Notes under the pieces: generated by a model | The model's database searches: none | Seen by the model: the letters and a program-made list of their open reading frames with translations, nothing else | Told to the model about the DNA's origin: nothing | Translations under genes and position numbers: made by a program | Part shown: positions 1-10,605 of the stretch, piece after piece | How the letters are laid out: every line of letters begins with the position of its first letter | Position numbering within the stretch: the first letter of the stretch is position 1 | DNA from: Aurifilum marmelostoma | Lineage: Eukaryota; Ascomycota; Sordariomycetes; Diaporthales; Cryphonectriaceae | Assembly (NCBI GenBank): GCA_027559495.1 | Contig: JAMXSV010000012.1 | Location: 248,001-312,000 of the forward strand | DNA length: 64,000 nucleotides | Direction: 5' to 3'

Positions 1-3000
1 TATGCGCAGGCTTCGTCCCCAGATACGACGGTCTTGACTTTGTGCATTGGCCACAGAGAGCCGGCTGGGCCCCAGCTGCGGATCTCAGTCGGTGGCTGGC
101 CTGCAGTGATGCCGAGCTTGCTCGTCGGGCCCAAGCATGGCTCTACTTCGGTCTGTTGTCCTCCTTTCTTGATCTTCCCCTCTCGCACATAGAGGGGTTG
201 CTCGTCAGCTCCACACCGCACCAAGGCCAGCCGCTGGTCCACTCGGGATGCCTGCTCCGCCTGCTGAGGGAACGGCGACACGCCTACATTGTCTACAAGA
301 GCAAAATGTCAAAACGGGACAGCGTACAGCATGACCGCGACGACAGCAAGGCCCTCCTCCTCCGAGCCGCATCCCGTCTGAGCGAGACCCTTGAGCGGCG
401 CACAGCTGCGCATGACGACGAGGACGTCGACGGGCGTCAGGATACAGCCTTGGCCCTCGTCTCCTGCTCCATCCGCATCCTCCTCCAGACGCTGGGCTCG
501 GCCAAGTTTGACGACCGCTCGCCTCCTCTCTTGCGGCGCGAGCGGGCCTGGACCACTCCCAGGTATCCCGGCACCTCTCACCGGCGATGGAGAGTTCCAA
601 CCGTGGAAGCGATCCAGAGCAGGATGCTCCGTAGTGGCTGGTGTCCTGCCCAGCTGCGGTCGCTGGGCCGGACGCACTCGTGTGCGGCCATGTATTACCT
701 GTCGGGCCTGCAGCGCAGGGAGCTCGTGACACACGAGGGCTGTTCTGTCGAGACGTGTGTGGCCCACTACAGCAACGAGTCGACGTATCAGCAGAAGCAT
801 TCGGATATGTGCAGGGGCCATGACTGCTCGCCTGTTGAGGTCTCCACAGCCTTGCTGGTTTCGATGATCGACGAGAAGAAGATCCCCGTGGTAGTTGCTT
901 CGGTCACACCGCAAGGCAGCGTCGCTCACCTGGACCTGATGGATGTCGACACTGCCAGGCCCTTCGTCGCCATTTCGCATGTGTGGTCCGGCGGACTGGG
1001 AAACCCTCAAGGCAATTCTCTGCATTCTTGTCAGGTGAACAAGATCCTGGGGTTTGTCGAGAAATTATCGACCTCGGGATGGGCCTGGACGCAACCCCTT
1101 GTCTCAGGAAGCTTCTTCCACCCTCAACCCCGGAGCCAAACCAGACGCGTTGCATTCTGGCTCGATACGCTCTGCATACCGGCTGGACGGGGAGATGCGG
1201 TGGAAGCCGCCAAGGCCGCAACCATCAAGAAGCTCTCATCCATCTTCGCAGAGGCGTCCGCCGTCTTGGTTCTTGATACAGAGCTGCAGAGCATCGACGC
1301 CGCAGGGCTCGGCCTTGCAGGAATACTGGGACATACTTTGTGCTCCTCGTGGATGACGCGCTGCTGGACTCTCCAGGAGGCCAGCCTGGCCACCAAAACG
1401 CACATACAGTTCCAGGACTCGCAGCCTGCACTGAGATTGCCGAGGTCCGTGGCTCAAAAGACCATGAAGGCTTACGCCCAGCAAGACACGGGCCTCTTCA
1501 CGCGTGGCGGTGCGTCGCAAACCAGAGAAGTGCTCGAGAACATACTGCTCGGAGAGTTTGGCAACAGCCTTTTGTTGCTGGAGGACGTGGGCTGGAACCG
1601 TCCCGGCCGCCAGGGAATGTGGAACTGGAGAGCCCTCGAGGTGCACCAGGCCTTTGCCTTCGCCGCCACGTGGAACAATTTCCTGGGCCGCACAACAAGC
1701 CGGGAGCGGGACCTGCACCGCATTTTCGGCGCCATGCAGGACTTCAAGGCTGCGTCTATCCAGAACATCCAGGACCGTGCAGGTTCCGGCTACAAGGCCC
1801 AGGCCCGGGACTCTATGAGGGCCATATGGAAAGGGCATGCTACTCTGCCGCTGGCCTTGTTGTTTGTGGACAGAATGTCTCTTTCGGTTCCTGACCAGCA
1901 GCCCGACGTGGTCCGGGAAAGAGACATCGCCCTGCCCGAGTTCCCGCCCAGGGACAGGATAGACGTTAGTCTGGGCTACATGAAGGTGTTTTCCGACTGT
2001 CTCCTCATCAAGAGGAGCCACGTGCCGGTAGCCCCTCACGACAGACCCCTTGACTTTAGTGAATGGCCGTGGTACGAGAAGATATTTGCCTGGTGGCAGA
2101 TCCACTTGTCGCATGTATCGCAGTTGACAGACATGACGAGTTACATTCAACAGGTCGACACTCTATGCTTTGAGTTCCAAAGCCACATCCCCAACTCTGG
2201 GCATTGGGTCGTTAATGCAGAGGAGCTGGGTGACGGTTATGATCGATTGTTTATCGATCCTCTGCCAGCAAAGTCAGGCGCTCGCAACGATACGCTCGGG
2301 ACTTCGACACCTCCAGAAGAACCGTCTACTGCGACTTACATTGTGGTCTGTCCAGACATGGGACAGCTGATGGACAATGCGGAGTGGTATCAGTGCCGCG
2401 GAGCTCTATTCACCAAGATTGAGTCTGGGGCCAAATTCATAAGACTTGAGTACCAAGGTCCCGTGATCATCTCCGTCGACGAACAGCTCAGAGGCCATCC
2501 GGAGTCCCACGAAGAGGAGGGAAAGACTGAGCTCCTCGCCACGGTGGTGCCGCCGGATGTCCGGCTCCTTGTGCGCTGCGGTAAGTTGCCCGCACACCTT
2601 CCCATCCACTTGCTTACCACGACATAGATCTTCCAGACATTTGATAGTGATGAATCTAATCTGTTTTCTGATAGATATCGCCTCTTGGCCCTCTGCCGCG
2701 CACTTTTACGACTACCCTGCCTCCGTCCTCTTCAAACATGTCCACGGCGCGTTGCTTATAGTTGCCCCGCTCTGCATCTCACTCACCTGGCTTATCTGGT
2801 TAATCACCGGCCTATGCCTCAACCACAACCGGCTCCCAATCATACTATGTTTTATCGGGAAGATCCTCACCTTCTCTCTCGAGGCCCTGTGGTTCTCACC
2901 CATCTTTGAACGCCTGGAGCGCCGAGCCTGGGTCGAAGACTTTGGAGCGACAGAAGACCAACAGGCCGGCTGGAGCGCATGGGAGCTCAGCCTCGAATAC

Positions 3001-3346
3001 CCCCTCCCTCATGCTGGGACGGTTCCGCCTCGCCCTGGGTATCGTTCTCATTGCCGTGTTTTTTGCCCTGGCAGGATCTCCTGATCGCCATACCTGGGCT
3101 TTCTGGGCCGGGGCCATCGTCAGCTGGGAGGTCACCGTCCGATGCGCCGCCTATGCAGTCTGGTGCTACGGTATGAGGAAGGCACCGATCAGACGTGCCG
3201 TCGACGTGTTGGACGCGGGCTGGACGCACTTTATGGATACGCATCTGAACAAGATCCTGGCGGGGCAGGTGGTGAAATCGCAACTGAGGCAGCCTTTTCG
3301 AGAGGAGCTTGATATCAATCCTGATTTTTTTATATTTGGGAAATAA
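1..3346 (+). CDS. HET-domain protein with C-terminal membrane domain (5' partial, one frameshift)
   Basis: The reading frame is open from base 3, so the true start lies left of the window; the GTG at 42 is not a plausible eukaryotic start. The HET (heterokaryon incompatibility) signature is clear: FVAISHVW (about 969-992), FWLDTLCIP (about 1155-1181) and the MTRCWTLQEA block (about 1354-1383). Exon 1 ends at 2580 and an intron 2581-2674 (GTAAGT...TAG) joins in phase to a segment with two strongly hydrophobic stretches. The frame then shifts by one base at the C5 run 3000-3004, after which two further hydrophobic stretches follow to the stop at 3346. Well-studied HET proteins trigger cell death when non-self partners fuse; this one's role is unknown. 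The membrane tail suggests it is anchored. No acceptable intron explains the shift, so it is an assembly error or an inactivating mutation. Confidence 0.8.
2581..2674 (+). other. Intron in the HET/membrane gene
   Basis: GTAAGT donor directly after the codon run for LLVRC and a TAG acceptor. Splicing joins phase 1 to phase 1 and continues as D-I-A-S-W into the membrane-domain frame, whereas read-through stops at 2627. Confidence 0.75.
3000..3004 (+). other. Frameshift site (C5 run) in the HET gene
   Basis: Coding potential moves from one frame to the next exactly here. Removing one C would read LEYPSLMLGRF and continue into the last two membrane segments. Candidate introns of suitable length and phase around this point have poor donors. 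Confidence 0.55.
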
Positions 3347-3877
3347 TTCATGGTCGGTATAAGGGTTAATATAGTGGTAAAATGATCTGGATTCTCTCAA
3401 CAAACTTCCAGGCTACTCTTTAAGAATTAGATCTATAATGAATCAATATAATTATACACTATTTATTTATACATACACCATCTACACAATTATTATTATA
3501 CAAGCTATTTATTTATACATACACCATCTACACAATTATTATTATACAAGCGGATTAATACTTATGCTCCTTCCCATAAAAATGTCCGACAATCTCCGGG
3601 CCGCGGGCCGCCCACATCGGATCCGTGCTGACCCAACCTCGGCGCATTTCTCGGGGCACTAACGGACTTAAAACCATCTCTCGTCCTCGGGCAAGAGCGA
3701 CCGACTTACACACATCCATTCATTGCACAACAACAACAACACAAAAACGAGCAGGCACACCCGGATGTCACGGCCCCTCTTCTCCAGAGCTTGTTCTGAT
3801 CTCTTGTGACCACACTTGTGACATAGGAGCAGCAGGAGAGGAGGAGAAAAGGGGAAAAAAGACAACCCCCCAAGACC
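3347..3877. other. Intergenic, AT-rich, with tandem repeat and leader of the regulator
   Basis: No gene seen. It holds a 46-base tandem duplication (3459-3550) and, nearer 3700-3877, an A- and CA-rich stretch that looks like the 5' leader of the Zn2Cys6 gene. Confidence 0.6.
3459..3550. repeat. Perfect 46-bp tandem duplication
   Basis: Bases 3459-3504 and 3505-3550 are identical, AT-rich, beginning CTATTTATTTATAC and ending TTATTATACAAG. They sit just downstream of the HET gene stop. Confidence 0.9.
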
Positions 3878-6710
3878 ATGCCCAACAATATCGATGTGGC
3901 CGACTACACAGGCGTCTTCCGCCTCACCTCAAACACCTCGTCCCAGAGAAAAGTCATCAGGCGCAATCGCCAGGTCGTCTCGTGTCTGCCCTGTCGCAGC
4001 CGCAAGCTGAGATGTGACCGCCAGCAGCCGTGCGCCTCGTGCGTCAAGAGACACGATGAGGCCTCGTGCAAGTTCTTTCTCTGGTCGCCGAACGGAGGAG
4101 GGCGTGGTGGCAACGCTGCTGCTAGCAGCGTCGGGGGGCGTCAGGGTCGTGCTTCAGCAGTATCGGCACAGAAGAGCGAGATCCAGGCGAGGTTGCAGAC
4201 GCTGGAGGGTCTTGTCAGCGGGATGATGAACCATGATGGCGCTTCTTCGAGAAGTGAGGACGATGTCGCGGCTGCTGACGAGGGGGAGCAGACCAGCTCG
4301 ACAGGTGCCTCCAATGACGATGCAATCTCTACTTCTGAGGCTCAGACACGATCCGTCATCGGCAGTGGGCACTTGAGAAAGGAGGGCAACGAGGTGCGCT
4401 TCGTCGGCGCCACCAGCTATGAGGCCGTCCTTGACTGCATACATGACCTCCAGGGCTTTGTTGACGCCTCTACCGCCACCGCCGGGGCCGGCACCGGACC
4501 ACAATCAACAACAGCAGCACATACAACTGCTGAGACCAGGGACACCAACAACTCCCTTCTCGGGGCAGGAGGCCCCTCCTTGGCCATTGACGAGGTCCTA
4601 AGACGGCTCCCGCCCAGGATCGAGTGCGACGAGCTTCTCACCTCTTACTTCCAACAGGTCTACATGATCCCCTCGACGCTGCACACTGGTCAGTTCCAGC
4701 GGGCCTACGAGAAGTTCTGGCAGGATCCAGAGAAGTCGAGTTTCCTCTGGATCAGCATCCTCTTCACCCTGCTGTCAACCTCCTTGTTCCAGCAGGCCTC
4801 GAGAGGCGTTGGCGGCGGCGGAGGTGCAGGGAGAGGAAACAGGTCCGACGCCTCCCTCGCTGCGCAGATAGAGGACAAGATTGCCGACCTCAGCTCGATG
4901 GCCTACCGCTGTCTCGTGGCGGGAGGTTACCTCTCCGGCAAGCCTTATTGTGTCGAAGCTACCCTTTTGTTCGGCATGCATCTGGTCCTGCAGAAACGCG
5001 ATGCCGACCCCTTATGCTGGCATTCCATCAGCACAGCCATTCGCCTCGCCCAGCGCATGGGATACCACCGGGACGCCTCCAACATGAGCCCGACTGACGG
5101 CACCTTGCGAGTCTCTCCGTTCGAGGCAGAGATGCGCAGGAGGACCTGGTTCACCCTCGAGTGGTTTGACGTAGTCCATAGCTTCCAGCTCGGCATCCCG
5201 CCCATCATCCAGGACACCGACGTAGACACCAAACTGCCCTCCAACTTACACGATGACGAGTTCAGCGAGGACAGCAAGGCCCTACCCCGGGCCAGGCCCA
5301 CTGGAGACTTCACCCCCATCCTGGGTTTCATCTACTACAGCAGACAAACACAGATCCTGCGCCGCGTCGTCCAGCAGGCTCTGGCTGTTGCTCCCCCCTT
5401 CCTACGGCGACGTCAGACGCCTCGATGCCGACCTGCGGGCGCTCCACGACGACGTGCCCCCAAGCCTACGCTACAGGCCCATCCGGGAGAGCGGCTTCAC
5501 GGATGTGCCCGACGTCATCATGCGTCGCCTGTTGTGTGAGATGATCTTTCTCAAGTCCATGTGTGTGCTGCACCGGAGATACCTCACCTTCGAAAAGAAC
5601 AACGGCGTCTACGAGGGCTCGCGTGAGGCCTGTCGGGATGCCTCGCTACGGCTATTGGATCTTCAGGCTGAGTTTGAGGAGCACAGCCGTCAAGGGGCGA
5701 GGCTGTTTGAAAAGAGATATATGCTTACCAATACGGGTTATCATGACTTTTTGCTGGCCGCCATGTGTATATGTCTTGACCTTATAGTTGCGGCTCGTCA
5801 GGGGTCAGTTATTCCATTGATTTCACTCTCACTCTCACTCTTCTCTCTCTTCCTCAGGTTGCTAGACCAGGTGCTAATATCAAATGTTGACGGCTGCAAG
5901 GAGTCACAGTACCCAGCAAGATACGGAGCGCAAGTTGAATGCTCTCAAGAGAGCCCGCACCCTTTGGAGCATGATGAGTGGCGTGTGCAAAGAGGCGACA
6001 CACGCCACTAAGGTCCTCAACCACATCCTCTCCACAATACCTCAGCACCAGGACCAGGAGAGACTGATATTACCGACTGACGATAATGGAGGAGCTCGGC
6101 TTTCCCCCTCCTCTTCATCTGCTGCCGCAAATACAGGGCCCGTAAATGCAGACACCTTGCTGAAGTGTGGAAACGCGGCCGTCTTAGCAGCCTGGTCCTC
6201 CACCACAGCCAATGGCCAACAAGAACCTGACACTACTACTCTGGTCGAGAAAGTGGCGGCCCCAGCCAAGGGCCATTCTGTGTTATGGAACTATGAATGG
6301 CTAGATAACCTAGGAAATCGAGAAGATGGAACTTCGAGTGGTAGTAAAAATGACCCTCTAGGCGACGTCCTGGCTGGTGGGGTCGACTGGGTGAGTCTAC
6401 TTATCTCCTTCCTTAACCTCTTAGGTATCTGAGTCTTGGGTCAAATTACTCTGACATTTATGCGTTTATCCACGACTAGAACCGCATAGATTCTTTCCTC
6501 CTGGATCGAGAACACACCACCGGCTCCAACGTCCAAGTACCTCCCGCCGGTACCCAAGAAGCCGCGATGGCATCGAGGCTAGACTGGCCGTACGTTCATC
6601 ACGATGTTGCCAAGGTGCCTGGGAACCCAGCAAATTTTCGCACCTGGGGAAGGGCGGGAATTTCTCTGGCCGGGTTTGGTCCTGCGTCAAGCGGGGCCGA
6701 CTTTATTTAA
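3878..6710 (+). CDS. Zn(II)2Cys6 transcription factor with fungal-specific middle homology region (one frameshift)
   Basis: A binuclear zinc cluster lies at residues 36-64 with spacing C-x2-C-x6-C-x5-C-x2-C-x8-C, preceded by basic residues. It is followed by an acidic/serine-rich linker and the fungal_trans region (about residues 235-520), including the typical RLAQRMGYHRD and MRRRTWF blocks. The ATG at 3878 follows a purine-rich leader. The frame slips by one base in the C6 run 5393-5398 (reading V-A-P-P-S-Y-G-D if one C is removed). Two introns then close in phase: 5804-5900 and 6391-6479, giving the stop TAA at 6708-6710. Expected role: sequence-specific nuclear regulator binding CGG-type half sites. 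Targets are unknown; the palindromes at 16412-16440 are a possible site. If the shift is real, the protein loses its C-terminal third. Confidence 0.85.
5393..5398 (+). other. Frameshift site (C6 run) in the Zn2Cys6 gene
   Basis: The fungal_trans homology leaves the upstream frame and resumes in the +1 frame at this run. GT...AG pairs close by are too short or leave the wrong phase, so an intron is unlikely. Confidence 0.7.
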
Positions 6711-7160
6711 GCTGTTGTCTTGTTGAAAGAAGTAATAATCACCGCAGGGCCAGCTGAAGGGACGTAACGCTGCGTTATGGCATGGCCTGGCGTAGCCTAG
6801 CTCTGGTCTTGTCTTCTGAGTCTTCTATCTGAACTTATCACTTCCTCAGGCCACCTTTCTATCCCGTCGGCCCTTTAATGCGATCCTCGATGACTGACTG
6901 TAGTTATTATGCATAGCGTATAATCCTTGTTTCTGAAATCTCATTTCTTCAGTTTCAAGATTCCTCCAATTTATCAGTCTCATGTATAATAAGCCATGTT
7001 CAGAGGGAAATAAGGTAAAATTTGCAAAACATCTATGGATATCATGATAAACTCTACGAACATCAAAAACAAGTGAGCAACCTAGGTAGTAGAGTTCTCT
7101 ACTTAACTTTTAGTAGCACCTCCTCAATGTATACAAAACAAGCCATTCCTAGCCTTCGAT
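6711..7160. other. Convergent intergenic region
   Basis: Lies between the 3' ends of the regulator and the membrane-protein gene. AT-rich towards 6900-7100; no gene, repeat or RNA seen. Confidence 0.5.
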
Positions 7161-8631
7161 CTAATAATCAAACTCCCCAGTCCGGGCTCTCCGCACAGTA
7201 TCAATACCCGCCTCCCGGTTCTCCTTGCTCAACATGGTGAGCCCAAACATCAGTCCAGAGATAAGCTCGCTCGGGTTCAGCATGCCCAGCCAGGCCCATA
7301 TACCCAGCGGGCCGCCCTGATAAGACGACCCTGCCGAGGTCACACCAGCAGAGACGGGCGCGCCGGGTTTGGGAGAGGAGGACGAGGAAGAGGACGAGTC
7401 CCCAGCCTCTGGGTCGTTCCTCTGGGTAAGAGGCACGTTCTTGTCTACGTTTTCCAGGTAGTAGGTCTGGACATCGTAGGCGAAGTGGAAGAGGATCGAG
7501 AAGGGGACGGTGAGGAGGGCCATGACCAGCACTGGGATGCCGATGAAATCATCTGCGAAGGAGAGGGAGGCTGTGGGCTTGAGCGGGGTTGGCTTGACTG
7601 TGCGGAGGATCCAGTAGATGAGCTGAGAAGGTAAGAAACATGTTAGCTGGGTCTTTTGTTCTTGTATATTTGGTGAAGGGATGGTGATGAATTCATGTAT
7701 ATACCTGTATGATACCGGTGACGGCAATCAAGAGCTTGAACGCGGCGAGCTTGAGCAGAGGCCTGTGGTGCTTCAGCTGGCCACGCAGTCCGCTCAGAAG
7801 CCTCAGGCATGCCATGACGGCAACAGTCAGGCTGGCCGTGTGGACAATGTCGAGCCAGAGGTGTGCAAAGTGGGGGCTGGAGGAAACCAGGCAGAAGACG
7901 CCCTGGCTCTCTGTGATTGCGGTGAAGATGGACACAAGAGCCTGGACCACCGGGTACTGGAAGATGGAGATGAACATCCGGCGGTACCAGTGCAGGCCGT
8001 TGACGGGCTCATCGGCAGCGGCTTCCCCTTGCTGCTGGTCGTCGTCGTAGCCTCGCCTCCCCCTGCCTCTCCTGCCAGCTCTTCTGTTGTTGTTGTTCTT
8101 CTTCTTCTTTTGTGGCACCTTGAGCCCCGCAAAGAACAGCTCGCGCTGGCTGTCCGAAGGAGAGACAAACTGGCACATCATGAGGAAGAAGTTGCAGAGG
8201 GCGATGGCCTGGGCGACATCGAGCCAGGGGTTGAGGTACACGTAGGCATTCGGAAACGCGACCTGCAGGAAGCAGCCGATGCTGAAGATGGGCAGGTAGC
8301 AGCAGATGCGCATGATGTTGAGCTGCTCGTTGGGGCGGGAGAAGTGCGTGGCGTGCCGGAACATGAGGACGAGCAGGCTCAGCAGCACAAAGCAGGCACA
8401 CGCGCCGGTGATGATCTTGTTGATGGTGTAAAAGTCCATGCCGCCGGCCAGGGTGGTCGTCTCGGTGTTGAGCATGGGCCGCGGCATGTTGCAGACGTGT
8501 CCGTTGGCGCTGGTGTAGTTCCATGGGTACCAGTCGTCGTCGGAAGAAGAAGAGGAAGAGCGCCGTGCTGTTAGCTGTGGCAGGCTGGCGACCATGCGGT
8601 CGTAGAGTTGTGAGGCCATGACTACTGTCAT
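7161..8631 (-). CDS. OST-alpha/TMEM184-type seven-helix membrane protein
   Basis: Two exons (8631-7705 and 7622-7161; intron 7704-7623, GTATAT...CAG, phase 0) give about 462 residues. The protein has a serine-rich N-terminus, then about seven hydrophobic helices, with motifs of the organic solute transporter alpha family (Solute_trans_a): LNIMRICCYLPIFS, an NPWLDV-like turn and the VYLN region. A basic polylysine/polyasparagine loop follows helix 4, and the C-terminus carries a serine tract. The next in-frame ATG is four codons in (MASQ) and is an equally good start. Family members sit in endomembranes or the plasma membrane; the animal OST-alpha moves steroids and bile acids, but fungal substrates are unknown. 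It is convergent with the upstream regulator and not clearly co-regulated. Confidence 0.85.
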
Positions 8632-10605
8632 GCTGAGCCGAGGAGTGAGTCGAGGTTCAGGTGATTATCGAGTTCTCTTGAGGAGAAAAGACGAGAAATC
8701 GATAAGATGCAGGATAATTATTACGAATTGAAGAGGCCAAGAGGATAGTGTTGTTGACAGTGCTGTAATTCTTGAAGAATCTCGACGAGATTAAATATTT
8801 TATACAAGCAACTGTCTGGCCTGGATTAAGAGTTGGATAGAAGAGGGGATGATCAATATCAGAATTCCAATCAACTCCATATAGGATCGCAAAACACGAA
8901 GGCCTTACGCCCTCTTATATCGATTGAAAAACACCATCACCATTATCACTTGCCAGGCCTCAGGATCTATTCAACCCCACAACGACGGTTTCGTTCCTCG
9001 GGATCCTGAGTATGGGGCTCAAGTCAGCTTTCATCCATCCTGCCTACAGAGTCTGCTGCTTGTCACTGGTCGAAATCCTAAACCGGTGCTGCACACATGG
9101 GGCTCAGCTCGCGCGATATGGGCTTTTTGACGTGCGGGATCGGGTTCGGTTTCGCAGGACAAGCATCCGGCGCCCGTTGTGGAGTGCTGACGGCCAGAGC
9201 GATTGGCTGGGTGTGTCTGAGCTGCACGATGGATCCGTGACCCACCCCCTCTACCCTACCTGGTTACTTACAGTGGTTGCGCGGCAGTGCTGACCTTGCC
9301 TCCTCATAAGCTTGTCAAGGCATTTGGGCTTTTGTTTAATGCAGATCTCAGCCACTTACATTATGCGTGATATTACTGAGAAGAGCTGCAGTTTGGTCGT
9401 GGAACGCTCAGTACCGTATGAGCGAGGATGAACCTCGCTGGCGGACTGAGGCCTGGCTTGATATCGAGAAGGGTCATATCAAACCACTGATTGAATTCGC
9501 GTCATCTTCTAATGATGTAATTATGTAGTCAAGGCAGCCTTGGCCATAGTATGGTATTTTGGGGTATCTTATCATGTTCACTGACGTCCATTATGAAGGC
9601 TGGAGATGTTGGAAGCTGATTCTGCCTTTCTTCTTCTTTTTCGGTTGTCGTTGGAGGCCTGATTAGTATTGACTTCAAAAGTCAGAAGTCGATGGTCTAT
9701 CTGCTTACAGGTCACATATAAAGCAGCAACAAATTAAGAAGCCCTGACATCCGCGATTGCGCACGTCAAGCTCTTGTAGTAGTGATACAAGCGTTCGAAT
9801 TTCTATTCGCATATTAACTGTCATTGATGTTTCGAAACAATCCTCGTCCAATTTGCAAATAATCAGAGCAAGGAATATTCACGGGCCCGCTGTTTATATG
9901 TGCAAGGCTTCAGACAGAGTCCTTAAAACTCATTATTCAGGACCGAGGACCTTGTAGTAGAACTGACCATACGCTCTTTCATATAATGTAAAGTGATGCA
10001 ATTCGAGTCTAGGACAGAGAATTCATGTTGAAATCTTTCGGATTCGCAACCTTTAGCCCTTTAAAATCCATATCAAGATCCCTTAGGCGGGCTGGGTATC
10101 GCATGTGGTGGGTCAGTGGGTCCAAACGTTTGACCCAGTTCTTATCGATGTAAAATGTTGCCGGGGAGGAAATTGGGAGCTGTGCAGCTTTCATTCTTTC
10201 GTCTTCGAAGGAAACGCCCGAAGTCTGGCACGTCTTCGAAGACATAATTATGGCCAGTACTCAATCATCATAGGATATCGTCCAAGGTGTGATGCCGGCG
10301 CCTGTATAAAGAATGTGTGTGAGCATCCACAACCATAATCATGTGTCAAAGACGCGCCATATAAATGAATCCACACAGGATGCGGAACCCTGACCTCAGC
10401 TGGCTGAAGTACAGCAATCCTGAGACCGCTCTACAGAGGATCTTAGCTCCTACGTGTAAGAGAATTCACTCTTCTCCTTGTGGTTTTGCGATTTACTCTT
10501 TTTCCCTCTCTTCAAATTCACGCCCGGGATCTTGTTCCGTGTCCAAGAAGAAAAAAAAAATCAAATCTCTGTCCTCATTACATAGGGTACCTGACCTCCT
10601 TCAAA
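8632..10605. other. Long intergenic region between the membrane protein and the second HET gene
   Basis: About 2 kb of lower-GC DNA serving as divergent upstream region for both genes. Short open frames occur on both strands but none has recognisable domains. It contains a 12-base palindrome (10232-10243). A short A-rich tract near 10551-10561 precedes the HET start. Confidence 0.5.
10232..10243. promoter_or_regulatory. 12-bp palindrome GTCTTCGAAGAC
   Basis: Perfect palindrome about 365 bases upstream of the second HET gene. Ten bases of it are repeated directly at 10201-10210. Shape fits a dimeric regulator site; no binder is known. Confidence 0.3.

Noticed and set aside
2889..2985. Possible intron that would explain the frame change in the first HET gene
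   Set aside because: Length has the right phase, but the GTGGTT donor is poor and it would remove a segment that looks coding; an indel in the C5 run fits better.
7681..8574. 297-codon plus-strand frame across the membrane-protein gene
   Set aside because: Antisense shadow; low-complexity valine/glutamate/glycine composition.
10009..10245. 78-codon minus-strand frame upstream of the second HET gene
   Set aside because: No domain and no continuation on either side.
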